A stretch of DNA of 64,000 bases from JAWLBM01 sp041687675 (GCA_041687675.1 JAWLBM010000016.1:1-64000), one strand, 5' to 3'; shown: positions 6,832 to 16,700, counted from the first letter of the stretch. Notes: generated by a model from the letters alone, not told the origin. Numbers and translations are program-made.

Positions 6832-7575
6832 TCAGAAGGGCAGCAGGATGTCGAGCACCTGCTGGCCGTAGCGCGGCTGCTGCACGTCGGTGATCTGGCC
6901 GCGGCCGCCGTAGGCGATGCGGGCCTCGGCGATCTTGGCGCTCTCGATGGTGTTCTCCGCCGAGATGTCCTCGGGCCGCACCACGCCGGCGACGATCAGC
7001 TCGCGGACCTCGAAGTTCACCCGCACCTCCTGGCGGCCCTCGATGACGAGGTTGCCGTTGGGCAGCTGCTGGGTCACCACCGCGGCGACGTTGGTCACCA
7101 CGTCCTCGGTGCGCTCGATGGTGCCCGATCCGCGGGAGAGCATGCTGCTGTCGCTCGAGACGATCGCGTCGAGGCTGGTGCCGTCGGGCAGGATGTCGAC
7201 GATCGCGTTGCCGATCGCGCCTTCGGCGCCGAGGCTGTCGCTCGCCACCCTCTGCCGCTCGCTCGAGTTCTCGAAGGCGGCCTTGTCGGTGATGCGGACC
7301 TTGACGGTGAGGATGTCGCCGACGTTTCGGGCGCGCTGGTCCTTGAAGAAGGTCCGCGAGCCGGACTGCCACAGGGAGTTCGGGCTGTAGCTCACCGGCT
7401 CCACCACCGGCATCGGCATCTGCACCGGCCGGTAGCCGGGCTGGGCGGTGGGGTTCTCGATCGCCGACAGGGCCGGCGCCTGGCCGACCTTGGAGAGCCG
7501 GTCGGCCGTGGAGCCGCAGCCGGCGAGGCCGGCGGCGAGGAGGGCAAGGGTCGCGGTGACGGTGACGGGTCGCAT
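6832..7575 (-). CDS. flgH: Flagellar L-ring lipoprotein FlgH
   Basis: A 247-residue outer-membrane lipoprotein forming the L-ring. The signal peptide ends in the lipobox LAGC (cysteine near residue 20). Family segments follow: SLWQSGSRTFFKDQRARNVGDILTVKV, then NGNLVIEGRQEVRVNFE, then VAGVVRPEDISAENTI and the C-terminal QQVLDILLPF. The ATG at 7575 is preferred because GAGTGAGAG lies about 8 bases upstream; a GTG at 7587 overlapping the flgA stop is the alternative. It is the last gene of the flgF-flgG-flgA-flgH operon, and the P-ring partner flgI is in the neighbouring operon. Confidence 0.97.
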   Translation of the reverse strand: MRPVTVTATLALLAAGLAGCGSTADRLSKVGQAPALSAIENPTAQPGYRPVQMPMPVVEPVSYSPNSLWQSGSRTFFKDQRARNVGDILTVKVRITDKAAFENSSERQRVASDSLGAEGAIGNAIVDILPDGTSLDAIVSSDSSMLSRGSGTIERTEDVVTNVAAVVTQQLPNGNLVIEGRQEVRVNFEVRELIVAGVVRPEDISAENTIESAKIAEARIAYGGRGQITDVQQPRYGQQVLDILLPF

Positions 7576-7583
7576 GGCGGCTC

Positions 7584-8564
7584 TCACTCGACTGTGTGTG
7601 CGGCGCCGACGGCGGCGGTGCGCAGCCGGCGGGGTTCGATGCGGACGCGGTCGGGGCCGATGGCGATCCCCTCCACGGTGCGGCGGGACTGTTCGTTCAG
7701 GATGGCGACCGTCTCGCCCTCCGCGGCATCGGCGAGCGCCTTGCCGCGGGCGGTCAGGGCAAGGCCGGGGCTCTCGTAGACGAGGGTGACGAGGTTGCCG
7801 CGGCGAACGATCCGGGGCTCCTCGAGGAGCCCCGCGGCCAGCACCTCGCCGGCCCGGATCGGCCGACGCGCGGCGAGGCCGGCGATCTCCTCCGGCCGGG
7901 TCAGCGCCCCGGCGGGAAGGCCCCGGGCCGGTCGGCGCTCGTAAACCAGGTCGGATTCGCCGATCGTCTCGCCGCGCGCGATCGGGCGGGCCGGGACGGC
8001 GACGGCGACAGTCGGACGCGCGGCGCCGGCGAGGTCGAGCGCCTCTTCGCGGTCGCCGAGGTCGACCAGGACGCGGGCGCGGAAGCGTCCCGTGCTCTCC
8101 TGCCGGCCGAAGCTCTCCAGCACCGGCTGCGCCACCGCGGCGAACGCGGCGGGGGCGAGGTCGAAGTCGACGGTGACGTCGGCGGCGTTCACCCCGGCGG
8201 CGGCGGCGACCGCGTCGGCCACCAGCGAGGCGAGGGCGTCGGCGTTCACGCTCACGGAGCGGCGGACGACGCGGATCGTCTCGTAGGGGGTCGGGTCCGG
8301 GTCGAGGCCGGCCGCCCGGGCGGCGGCGATGGCATCCCGCGCGGGCAGGGCGCCCTCGACGCCCGGATCCGGCGAGCGGAACACCGGACGGTCGGCGAGC
8401 GCGCCGGCGCCCTCGAAGAGGTCGCCGAGGGTGACCACGTCGGCCGCCACCGTCACGTCGTCGCGAAGGCTCGCGGCGGCGGCGGGGCGATTGGCGATCA
8501 GGGCGGCGATCACCATGGCGAGCAGCGCGGCGAGAGCGAAGCGGACGAGGAAGTTGAGCGTCAC
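7584..8564 (-). CDS. flgA: Flagellar basal body P-ring formation protein FlgA
   Basis: A 326-residue periplasmic chaperone for P-ring assembly. The signal peptide is at about 1-31 (MTLNFLVRFALAALLAMVIAAL). The C-terminal SAF-like domain is clear: VPARPIARGETIGESDLVYERR, LAARRPIRAGEVLAAGLLEEPRIVRRGNLVTLVYESPGLALTARGKAL, then GETVAILNEQSRRTVEGIA. This length is typical of the long alphaproteobacterial FlgA rather than the shorter enteric form. It lies 12 bp after flgG and 8 bp before flgH on the same strand, consistent with one transcript. Confidence 0.95.
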   Translation of the reverse strand: MTLNFLVRFALAALLAMVIAALIANRPAAAASLRDDVTVAADVVTLGDLFEGAGALADRPVFRSPDPGVEGALPARDAIAAARAAGLDPDPTPYETIRVVRRSVSVNADALASLVADAVAAAAGVNAADVTVDFDLAPAAFAAVAQPVLESFGRQESTGRFRARVLVDLGDREEALDLAGAARPTVAVAVPARPIARGETIGESDLVYERRPARGLPAGALTRPEEIAGLAARRPIRAGEVLAAGLLEEPRIVRRGNLVTLVYESPGLALTARGKALADAAEGETVAILNEQSRRTVEGIAIGPDRVRIEPRRLRTAAVGAAHTVE

Positions 8565-8576
8565 GGCGGGCCCTCC

Positions 8577-9362
8577 TCAGCGCAGGTTGGCGGTGGCCTG
8601 GGCCATCTCGTCGGCGGCGCGGATGGTGCGCGAGTTCATCTCGTAGGCGCGCTGGGCGGCGATCAGCGAGGATAGCTCGGCGACCGGCACCACGTTGGCC
8701 ATCTCCAGGTAGTTCTGCAGCAGCGTGCCGTAGCCCTCGTCGCCGGGGTTCGCCAGCTGCGCCGGGCCGCTGGCGGCGGTCTCGACGAAGAGGTTGTCGC
8801 CGATCGCCTCGAGGCCCGCCTTGTTGACGAAGCGCGCGGTCTGCAGCTGCCCCAGCGCGGTGGCGGCGGTGTCGTTGCCGATGATCGCCTGCACCTGGCC
8901 GGTCGGGCTCACGGTGAAGTCGCGGGCGTTCTGCGGGACGGTGATGTCCGGCTGCAGCGCGTAGCCGTCGAGGGTCACCAGCGTGCCGTTGGCGTCGATC
9001 TCGAAGGAGCCGTCGCGGGTGTAGCCGGTGCGCCCGTCGGGCAGCAGCACCTGGAAGTAGCCCTCGCCGCGCACGGCGAGGTCGGTCTCCTTGTCCGTCC
9101 GCTCGAGGTCGCCCTGGCTCATCACCCGGGGCGTCGCGGCGACGCGCACGCCGGAGCCGATCGAGACGCCCGCGGGCACCTGGGTGCCGGTGTCGGAGGT
9201 CTCGGTGCCGACGCGCCGGACGTTCTCGTAGAACAGGTCCTGGAAGTCGGCGCGCTGGCGCTTGTAGCCGGTGGTCCGCATGTTGGCGATGTTGTTGGAG
9301 ATCACGTTGACGTTCATCTCCTGGGCCATCATGCCGCTGGCGGCGATGCGAAGGGCCTTCAT
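8577..9362 (-). CDS. flgG: Flagellar basal-body distal rod protein FlgG
   Basis: A 261-residue distal rod protein. It begins MKALRIAASGMMAQEMNVNVISNNIANMRTTGYKR, the FlgG signature, and ends EMNSRTIRAADEMAQATANLR. The flagellar basal-body rod motif (NNIANxxTTGYKR) and the C-terminal VNVAxEM-like helix are both intact. It is exported through the flagellar type III apparatus and has no signal peptide. It lies 22 bp after flgF and is the second gene of the operon. Confidence 0.97.
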   Translation of the reverse strand: MKALRIAASGMMAQEMNVNVISNNIANMRTTGYKRQRADFQDLFYENVRRVGTETSDTGTQVPAGVSIGSGVRVAATPRVMSQGDLERTDKETDLAVRGEGYFQVLLPDGRTGYTRDGSFEIDANGTLVTLDGYALQPDITVPQNARDFTVSPTGQVQAIIGNDTAATALGQLQTARFVNKAGLEAIGDNLFVETAASGPAQLANPGDEGYGTLLQNYLEMANVVPVAELSSLIAAQRAYEMNSRTIRAADEMAQATANLR

Positions 9363-9384
9363 GGCGGCGTCCTCTCCTCGAAGG

Positions 9385-10122
9385 TCAGACGGTCACGTCA
9401 CCGAGCAGGTTGAGGGCCTTCAGGCGAAGTTCCTCGCTCGTGTTGATGAAGCTCGTCACCTGCGCGTAGGCGCGGTTGACGTCGATCAGGCGGGTCATCT
9501 CCATCACCGCCTGGACGTTGGAGAGCTCGAGCGCACCCTGGCGGACGCGCACGCCCTGCACCGGCTGCGGGTCGGCGCCGGCGAAGAGGTTGTCGCCGAT
9601 CTTCTCCAACTGCCGGTTGTCGGCAAAGGAGACGACCTCGAACCGCCCGCGCGGGCCCTCGTTGGTGTTGATCGAGCCGTCGGAGCCGATCACCACGTCG
9701 GTCTCGCCGGGCCCGAACACGATTTCCCCGCCCTCGCCGAGCACCGGGTGCCCGTCCGGCGTCACCAGCCGCCCGCCGGGGTCGAGCTGGAAGTTGCCGG
9801 CGCGGGTGTAGCGCTCGCCGTCGGGGGTCTGGACGACGAAGAAGCCGTCGCCCTCGACCGCGACGTCGAAGGTGCCGCCCGTCAGGTCGATGGTGCCGGG
9901 CTGGAAGTCGGTCGAGGTGGTCCAGTCGACGACGAACGAGATCGGCTCGTCCGGCATCGGGAAGGTGTTCGCGCTCGCCGTCGGCATGACGTAGTCGTCC
10001 ATCTCGAGCGTCTGCCGCTTGAAGCCGGCGGTGTTCAGGTTCGCCACGTTGTTGGCGATGACGTCCAGCTTGTGCCGGAGCGCAACCTGGCGCGAGAGCG
10101 CCACGAGCGTCGTGTTCTCCAT
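9385..10122 (-). CDS. flgF: Flagellar basal-body proximal rod protein FlgF
   Basis: A 245-residue rod protein with the N-terminal motif LVALSRQVALRHKLDVIANNVANLNTAGFKRQTLEMDDYV. A central GDGFFVVQTPDGERYTRAGNFQLDPGGRLVTPDGHPVLG block and a C-terminal helix with MTRLIDVNRAYAQ follow. Together with FlgG this defines the rod segment of the operon. It is the first gene, and the 301-bp divergent gap to fliL carries the overlapping CtrA sites that probably drive it. Confidence 0.95.
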   Translation of the reverse strand: MENTTLVALSRQVALRHKLDVIANNVANLNTAGFKRQTLEMDDYVMPTASANTFPMPDEPISFVVDWTTSTDFQPGTIDLTGGTFDVAVEGDGFFVVQTPDGERYTRAGNFQLDPGGRLVTPDGHPVLGEGGEIVFGPGETDVVIGSDGSINTNEGPRGRFEVVSFADNRQLEKIGDNLFAGADPQPVQGVRVRQGALELSNVQAVMEMTRLIDVNRAYAQVTSFINTSEELRLKALNLLGDVTV

Positions 10123-10315
10123 GACGGGAGATCCCCAGTTTACCTCGGATCCGGCCGGCGCTCCCCAGCTCCGGACGGACCGCCTCGTCCCTCGCAGGAG
10201 CCGTGCCAGTTCCCGGTCGTCAAGGAAATCACAGGGTTAACGGAATCCGAACGGGCCTGGCCGCGGTGGCGTTTCTGCCGCGCGGCAGGGGAGGGCGGCA
10301 GTTTCTGCCGGGCCG

Positions 10316-10342
10316 TTAACCAAGCATCAACAATTCATTAAC
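10316..10342. promoter_or_regulatory. Two overlapping CtrA sites between flgF and fliL
   Basis: TTAA (10316-10319), 7 bp, TCAAC (10327-10331), 7 bp, TTAAC (10338-10342): two TTAA-N7-TTAA-type sites sharing the middle half-site, each with one mismatch. A further TTAAC half-site is at 10360. The array is 82 bp upstream of the fliL ATG and about 195 bp from flgF. Caulobacter fliLM is a classic CtrA target. The rest of the 301-bp gap (10123-10423) holds two GTTTCTGCCG direct repeats (10271-10280 and 10301-10310) and no gene. Confidence 0.75.
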
Positions 10343-10423
10343 CAGTATGACTGCATTGATTAACGAGGTGACGGGCTCCCGCGTGGCGAGTCGGCCGGAG
10401 CGGGTGGCAAGCGGGTCGGGGCG

Positions 10424-10936
10424 ATGGCGAAGAAGCCGGCGGCGGAGAAGGACGAGGATGGCGCCGAGGCGGGCAAGGCCGAGGGCGGCAAGGGCCTCCT
10501 CGGCAACCGCAAGCTGCTGATCGCGGTGGCCGGCGTGGTGCTGCTCGCCGGCGCCGGCGCCGGCGCGACGGTGTTCCTCTCGGGCGGCGACGAGCCGTCG
10601 ATGGCGGCGGCCGACGGCGAGCCGCAGAAGACGGCCTTCTTCTACGACCTGCCGGTGATGATCGTGAACCTCTCCTCGATCGACAACCGCACCGCCTACG
10701 TGAAGCTCGAGGTCTCGCTGGAGCTGCCGGAGCAGTCGATGGTCGACATCCTGCAGCCCAACATGCCGCGCGTGCTCGACGCCTTCCAGACCTACCTCCG
10801 GGAGTTGCGGCCCTCGGACCTCAGCGGCTCGGCCGGCCTGTTCCGGCTGAAGGAGGAACTGCAGCGGCGCGTCAACATCGCCGTATATCCGGCGCGGGTC
10901 GACGACGTGCTCTTCCGCAACGTGGTGATCCAGTAG
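10424..10936 (+). CDS. fliL: Flagellar basal body-associated protein FliL
   Basis: A 170-residue single-pass inner-membrane protein that supports stator function. It has a charged cytoplasmic head of about 28 residues and one transmembrane helix (about 30-52, KLLIAVAGVVLLAGAGAGATVFL). A periplasmic FliL domain follows, with FYDLPVMIVNLSSIDNRTAYVKLEVSLELPE and a C-terminal LKEELQRRVNIAVYPARVDDVLFRNVVIQ. It is the first gene of the operon with fliM, a DUF6468 gene and a motE-like gene, and lies 9 bp before fliM. Confidence 0.95.
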   Translation: MAKKPAAEKDEDGAEAGKAEGGKGLLGNRKLLIAVAGVVLLAGAGAGATVFLSGGDEPSMAAADGEPQKTAFFYDLPVMIVNLSSIDNRTAYVKLEVSLELPEQSMVDILQPNMPRVLDAFQTYLRELRPSDLSGSAGLFRLKEELQRRVNIAVYPARVDDVLFRNVVIQ

Positions 10937-10945
10937 GAGCGCGGG

Positions 10946-12157
10946 ATGGGCAAGGACGACGACGACCTCTCCGCCGACTGGGGCGCGGCCCTCGCCGAGC
11001 AGCGCGGCGAGTCGATGGACGACCTCGCCGCCGAGTGGGGCGCCGCGCTGGAGGAGCAGGGCGTCGAGAACGGCGACGCCATGGCCGCCCAGTGGGCCGC
11101 CATGATGGACGACCGCGACAGCGAGCTCGACAACTCGGCCCGCGGCGCCGATCGCGTGCTCAACCAGGAGGAGATCGACAACCTCCTCGGCTTCAACGTC
11201 GAGGACCACGTCGCCAGCGACCAGTCGGGCATCCGCGCGCTGATCAACTCGGCGCTCGTCTCCTACGAGCGGCTGCCGATGCTGGAGATCGTGTTCGACC
11301 GGCTCGTCCGCGAGACCACGACCAGCCTGCGCAACTTCACCTCCGACAACGTCGAGGTGTCGCTCGATTCGATCTCCTCGGTCCGCTTCGACGACTACCT
11401 GAACTCGATCCCGCTGCCGGCCATCCTCGCCGTCTTCAAGGCGGAGCAGTGGGACAACTTCGGCCTGATGACGGTGGATTCGTCGCTGATCTACTCGATC
11501 ATCGACGTGCTGCTCGGCGGCGGCCGCGGCACCAGCGCGATCCGCGTCGAGGGCCGGCCCTACACGACCATCGAGATGAACCTCGTGCGCCGGATGATCG
11601 AGATCGTCCTCGCGGACGCCGAGAAGGCCTTCGCGCCGCTGACCCAGATCCGCTTCAACCTCGAGCGGCTGGAGACCAACCCGCGCTTCGCCGCCATCTC
11701 GCGGCCGAAGAACGCCGCCATCCTGGTGCAGTTTCGCGTCGACATGGAGGACCGCGGCGGCAAGGTGGAGATGCTGCTCCCCTACGCCACGATCGAGCCG
11801 ATCCGCCATCTGCTCCTGCAGATGTTCATGGGCGAGAAGTTCGGCCGCGACCCGATCTGGGAGGGCCATCTCGCCACGCAGGTCTACCACGCCGACGTCA
11901 CCGTCGACGCGGTGATGTGCGAGGAGGAGATGCCGCTCTCCATGATCCTCGACCTCGAGGTCGGCCAGACGCTGGTCTTCAACGTCTCGCCCCAGGACGC
12001 CATCGCGCTGAAGTGCGGCGACGTCCACGTCACCTCGGGCCAAATCGGCCGCTTCGGCGACAGCGTCTCCGTCAAGGTGAGCCGGCCGCTGCGCCGCCCC
12101 CGCATGACCCTCGCCGCGTTCGAGAACGCCGTCCTCAAGGAGCTCGAGAAGACATGA
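10946..12157 (+). CDS. fliM: Flagellar motor switch protein FliM with N-terminal repeats
   Basis: A 403-residue C-ring switch protein. The usual CheY-P-binding segment is LNQEEIDNLLGF at residues 72-83, followed by the CheC-like middle domain (YERLPMLEIVFDRLVR..., LLGGGRG) and the C-terminal SpoA domain (about 320-400). Ahead of it is an extra stretch of about 70 acidic residues holding three copies of a 19-residue unit with W12, W31 and W50 in register (DLxAxWGAALxEQ). Similar DxWAAAMAEQ motifs are known at the N-terminus of FliN proteins. GGAG precedes the ATG. Its stop overlaps the next gene (ATGA). Confidence 0.95.
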   Translation: MGKDDDDLSADWGAALAEQRGESMDDLAAEWGAALEEQGVENGDAMAAQWAAMMDDRDSELDNSARGADRVLNQEEIDNLLGFNVEDHVASDQSGIRALINSALVSYERLPMLEIVFDRLVRETTTSLRNFTSDNVEVSLDSISSVRFDDYLNSIPLPAILAVFKAEQWDNFGLMTVDSSLIYSIIDVLLGGGRGTSAIRVEGRPYTTIEMNLVRRMIEIVLADAEKAFAPLTQIRFNLERLETNPRFAAISRPKNAAILVQFRVDMEDRGGKVEMLLPYATIEPIRHLLLQMFMGEKFGRDPIWEGHLATQVYHADVTVDAVMCEEEMPLSMILDLEVGQTLVFNVSPQDAIALKCGDVHVTSGQIGRFGDSVSVKVSRPLRRPRMTLAAFENAVLKELEKT

Positions 12158-12660
12158 CCGGTTTCAACCTCGGAATGGCCATCGAACTTGTCGTGGCCCT
12201 GCTCCTGGTGCTGACCATCGGCTATTGCGTGGTGCTGAACCGCCGGCTGACCCGGCTGCGCGCCGACGAGGAGGTGCTGCGGGCGACCATCGCCGAGCTG
12301 ATCACCGCCACCGAGATCGCCGAGCGGGCGATCCTCGGCCTCAAGGCGACCGCGGCGGAGTGCGAGAAGTCGCTGGGGGCGCGCCTGCTCAGGGCCGAGG
12401 CGATGGTCGTGGACCTCGACCGCCAGGTCGCCGCGGGCGGCGAGATCGTCGGCCGGATCGGCGCGATCGTCGGCGCCGCGGTGACACGCCAGCCCGCCGC
12501 CGCCGTCCCGCCGGTCGCGGCCCCCCCGGAACCGGCCGCCGCTTCCGTCGCCGAACCCGAGGCGGGCGCCGCTGCCGCCCGCGCGCTGCAGGGCGCCGCC
12601 CGCGAGGCCGCGGAGAGGCTCGCCGCCTACCGGCGGATGTCCCGCGAGGCGGCGGCGTGA
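12154..12660 (+). CDS. DUF6468-type membrane protein, possible flagellar positioning protein
   Basis: A 168-residue protein with one N-terminal transmembrane helix (about 10-28, IELVVALLLVLTIGYCVVL). A helical coiled-coil region follows (RRLTRLRADEEVLRATIAELITATEIAERAILGLK), then an Ala/Pro-rich linker and a short charged C-terminal helix. This layout fits the DUF6468 family found after fliM in Alphaproteobacteria. My recollection is that it includes Caulobacter PflI, a bitopic membrane protein that helps place the flagellum, but I cannot confirm this from sequence alone. Starts and stops overlap with fliM (ATGA) and with the motE-like gene (GTGA), so translation is tightly coupled. Confidence 0.7.
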   Translation: MTGFNLGMAIELVVALLLVLTIGYCVVLNRRLTRLRADEEVLRATIAELITATEIAERAILGLKATAAECEKSLGARLLRAEAMVVDLDRQVAAGGEIVGRIGAIVGAAVTRQPAAAVPPVAAPPEPAAASVAEPEAGAAAARALQGAAREAAERLAAYRRMSREAAA

Positions 12661-13604
12661 CGCGGCTCAGGCTCCTCCCGATCGTCCTCTTCGCCGCCTC
12701 GGCGCTGCTCTGCCTGAAGCTCGCCGGGCTCGTCGCCGGCGTCGGCTCCTTCGCCGTCGGCCCGGTGACGGCGGCCGCCCAGTCCGGCGAGGCGCCGGCG
12801 CCGCGCGAGACCCCCGACTTCCTGGGGCCGCCGCTCGATCTCGCCGCCGAGGCCGAGGCGCTGGAACGCCAGCGCGCCGCCGAGGCCGCCGCCCTGGCGG
12901 AGGAGTCCCCCCCGGAAGGCACCGCGACCCCGCCGGCCGGGACGGCCGCGCCGGATCCCGAGGCGACCGCCGGCGCCGATCCCGTCCCGGCTGCGGGCGC
13001 GCCATCCCCCGAGGCGATCGACGTCGCCGAGGCCGCCGCGCCGGACCCGGCGGCGGGCGGCCTTCGCACCGACCGGCCGGAGGAGTACCAGCCGCGCGCC
13101 ACCGGGTCGGAGGGCCAGTTCCTCGAGAGCCTCGCCAACCGCCGCGCCGATCTCGACCGGCGCGAGGCCGACCTCGCCCTCCGCGCCCGCCTGCTCGAGG
13201 CGGCCGAGGCGCAGCTGCAGGCGCGCATCGACGAGCTGAAGGCGCTCGAGGCCCAGCTGAACGGCGGGGCGGACGGCGAGGGCGGTGCGCCGCCCGGCGG
13301 CGGCGAGGACCTCAGGAACCTCGTCACCATGTACGAGCAGATGAAGCCGAAGGCCGCCGCCCGCGTCTTCAACGACCTCGATCTCGGCGTGCTGATCGCC
13401 GTCGCCGAGACGATGAACCCGCGCCGGATGTCGGCCATCCTCGCCGTGATGGAGCCGGGCCGGGCCGCGGTCCTGACCACCGCGCTCGCCGGCGACCAGA
13501 GCCCGCGGCAGGTGATCGTCCGCCGCGAGGACCCCGTCGCCGCCATGCCGCCGCCCCCGGCCCGGGAACTGCCCAAGATCATGCCGGCGCCGGGCGGCGG
13601 CTGA
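12657..13604 (+). CDS. motE: MotE-like flagellar motility protein
   Basis: A 315-residue periplasmic protein. An N-terminal signal or anchor helix (LRLLPIVLFAASALLCLKLAGL) is followed by about 100 residues of Ala/Pro/Glu-rich low complexity. Then comes a coiled coil (about 155-205) and a C-terminal MgtE-N-like helical domain (LVTMYEQMKPKAAARVFNDLDLGVLIAVAETMNPRRMSAILAVMEP). This layout matches rhizobial MotE, a periplasmic chaperone for the motility protein MotC. The GTG start at 12657 overlaps the upstream stop; a GTG is the only start in register that preserves the signal segment. MotB and MotC are not in the window. Confidence 0.8.
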   Translation: MTRLRLLPIVLFAASALLCLKLAGLVAGVGSFAVGPVTAAAQSGEAPAPRETPDFLGPPLDLAAEAEALERQRAAEAAALAEESPPEGTATPPAGTAAPDPEATAGADPVPAAGAPSPEAIDVAEAAAPDPAAGGLRTDRPEEYQPRATGSEGQFLESLANRRADLDRREADLALRARLLEAAEAQLQARIDELKALEAQLNGGADGEGGAPPGGGEDLRNLVTMYEQMKPKAAARVFNDLDLGVLIAVAETMNPRRMSAILAVMEPGRAAVLTTALAGDQSPRQVIVRREDPVAAMPPPPARELPKIMPAPGGG

Positions 13605-13646
13605 GGCCGGGAAAACGCCGGATCTCCGGCCATTTCCGCGTTCACC

Positions 13647-13662
13647 ATAACCCGCCGTTAAG
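13647..13662 (+). promoter_or_regulatory. Degenerate CtrA site before the 1209-residue gene
   Basis: ATAA-CCCGCCG-TTAAG differs from TTAA-N7-TTAAC at the first and last positions, and its spacer is nearly the same as in the perfect site at 22813 (CCCGCCA). It lies 52 bp upstream of the ATG at 13714. If real, it would place this gene in the same regulon as the flagellar operons. Confidence 0.4.
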
Positions 13663-13713
13663 CCGCCGGTCCTAGTCTCTGGACGAGCGGGCGGACGGTT
13701 TCGCGGAAGGGGC

Positions 13714-16700
13714 ATGGGCGCGCGTATGCAAGGAAGGCTGATCGGTCCGACGTTCGGCGTCGCGGCGATGCGGACGGCCGCGGGTCGCGGCTTCGCCGTT
13801 ATGCTCGCCGCCCTGGCGCTGCTGCTGGCGGCCGCGTTGGCCGCCGCCGGCGCTCCCAAGGTGCAGTTCTCCGCCGACGGCGGGCACGGCCGCATCGTCG
13901 TCGAGTTCCCCGACCGCAACATGCTGCCCGGATACACCGCCTCGGCGGTGAACGGCGTCCTGGTGCTGCAGTTCGACGAGCCGGTCGAGATGGACGTCTC
14001 CCGCGCCTCGCTGGTGCTGGAGGGATACGTCACCATCGCCCGCGCCGATCCCGACGGGCGCGGCGCCCGCTTCGCGCTCGCCCGCGGGGTCCAGATGAAC
14101 GCGATGGAGGCCGGGCCGCGGCTCTTCGTCGACCTCCTGCCCCGCAGCTGGAGCGGGCCGCCGCCGCCGCTGCCGCAGTCCGTGGTGGAGGATCTCGCCC
14201 GCCGGGCGGAGGAGGCCTCGCGCATCGCCCGCCAGCAGGAGTTGCTCCGCATCGCCGGCGCCGACGCCGCCCGCCTCGAAGTGCGCGCCGCCCGCGGGCC
14301 GACCTTCAGCCGCATCACCTTCGGCTGGAACATCCCCTTCGAGGCGACCTTCGAGCGGCGCGAAAACGGCGTGCTGGTCCGCTTCGACGCGACCGCGCCG
14401 GTGGACCTCGGCCCGGTCCGGGCCGACCTGCCGCCCTTCGTCGACGACATCTCCGCCTCGGCGACGGAGGAGGGCGGCCTCGCCGTGCTGCTCTCGGTGT
14501 CGCCCAGCGCCGACGTGCGGGCCTTCCGCGAGGAGAACACCTACGTCGTCGACGTGCAGGGCAACGCGGAGACACCCGCCGCCGACCCGGCGATCGCCGC
14601 CCTGTCGCAGGTCGGGCCCGACGAGGGACTCCCGGCCGGGGCGAGCATGCGGGTGGTGTCTCCCGCCGCCGCGTCGCCCAGCGCCGGCCCGCCGCGCCGG
14701 GACGACCTCGCCTCCGCCGAGCCCCCGGAGATGATCACCACGCCTGAGGACCAGCTGCCGCCCTCCGCCGCGCCGGATCCGGCCACGGCCGCGGAGCCGG
14801 CCGACGCGCCCGCCGCCGCGCCCGCCTCCGCCCCGGTCGAGTTCTCCGACGAGTCCGACGCCCGTGTCCTCGCCGACGGCGCGATCCGGGTCGAGGCCAA
14901 GCGCATCGGCCAGACGACCCGGGTGGTGTTCCCCTTCGAGACGGAGGTCGGCGCCGCGCTGTTCACCCGCGGCCCGGCGCTGTGGGCGGTGTTCGACGAC
15001 CCGTCGACGATCGAGGTCGCCCCGCTCGAGGACGCGCTCGCGGGCTATGCCCGCTCGGTGGAGGTGTTCCGCGCCGGCAATGCCCAGGTGGTGCGGGTGG
15101 AGATGGCCGAGCCGCTGCTGGCGACCCTCAACCCGGACAACACCTACTGGGTGGTGACCATCGGCAACATGGCGATCGAGCCGACCCGGCCGCTGCCGCT
15201 CCGGCGCGTCGCCGACGACTCCGGCGCCATCCGGCTCGAGGTCCCGTTCGGACCGGTCTACCGGATGCACCGGATCACCGACCCCTCGGTCGGCGACGAA
15301 CTCCTGGTGGTGACCGGCATCGGCAGCCCGCGCGGCCTGATCAAGCCGCAGCGCTTCGTCGAGGTCGAGGCGCTCTCCTCCGCCCACGGGCTCGCCTTCG
15401 TGCCGCTGGTCGACGACCTCGAGGCGACGGTGGACGACCAGGTCGTGCGGCTCGGCCGCCCGGCGGGGCTGACGCTCTCCACCGGCGCCATGCCGAACCG
15501 GCAGACGCTGCTCGACCTGCCGGGCACCAGCGACACCGACCGGGTCCGCGCCGGCCACGTCGATTTCAGCGGCGCCCCGGTGGTCGACCCGCCGCTGTTC
15601 TGGCAGAAGCGCCACGAGCTCTCCAGCCGCGTCGCCGACGCGCAGGAGCCCGAGGCGGTGGTCGAGGCGCTCTACGACACGGCGAAGTTCCACGTCGCCA
15701 ACGGCCTCGGCGCCGAGGCGCTGGGGCTGCTCGACCTCATCGAGGCGAAGGAGTCGCAGGAGGCGTCCGCCGACCGGATGGCGGTGCTCCGCGCCGCCGG
15801 CGAGGTGCTGATGGGCCGGCCGAAGGACGCGCTCGCGGAACTCGAGCGCTCCGACCTCGCCGACAGTCCGGACGCCGCGGTCTGGCGGGCGATCGCCCAC
15901 ACCGACCTTCGCGACTATGCCGCCGCGCACCGCGACGTCGCGCGCGGCGAGCAGGTGATCGACCGCTTTCCCGAGACGGTGCGCAAGCGCTTCCTGCTGT
16001 CCGCCGCGCGCACCGCCATCGAGCTCAACGACTTCGGCAAGGCGCGGCGGATGATCTCGCAGCTCGATCCGGCGGATCTCGGCGGGCGGGAACTGAGCGA
16101 GCTCGACATCCTCAACGCCCGGGTGCTCGATTCGAGCGGGCTCGCCGTGGAGGCGGTGGACCGGCTTGCCGAGGTGGTGCGCACGGCCCGCGGCGCGGCG
16201 GCGGCGGAGGCGACCTACCGGCTGGTGCGGCTGCAGCGCCGCGAGGGGCTGATCACCCTCGACCAGGCCATCGACCGGCTGGAGCGGCTGGCAGTGTCCT
16301 GGCGCGGCGACCAGCTGGAGCTCGACACCCTGCGCACCCTCGGCCAGTACGCCATCGAGAACGGCGACCATCGCCGCGCCTTCGAGGTGATGCGCACCGC
16401 CATGCAGGTGGCTCCGGACGCCGCCACCACCCGGCTGATGAACGAGGAGATGCAGTCGGCCTTCGCCCGGCTCTTCCTCGGCGGCGAGGCGGACGGGATG
16501 GCGCCCGTGGACGCGCTGGCGCTCTACTACGACTTCCGCGAGCTGACCCCGGCCGGCCGGCGCGGCGACGCGATGGTCCGCCGGCTCGCCGACCGGCTGA
16601 TCGACGTCGACCTCCTGCCGCAGGCGGCCGAACTGCTGTCGCACCAGGTCGAGAACCGCCTTCGCGGCGCCGCCCGCGCCGAGGTCGCGGCCGACCTCGC

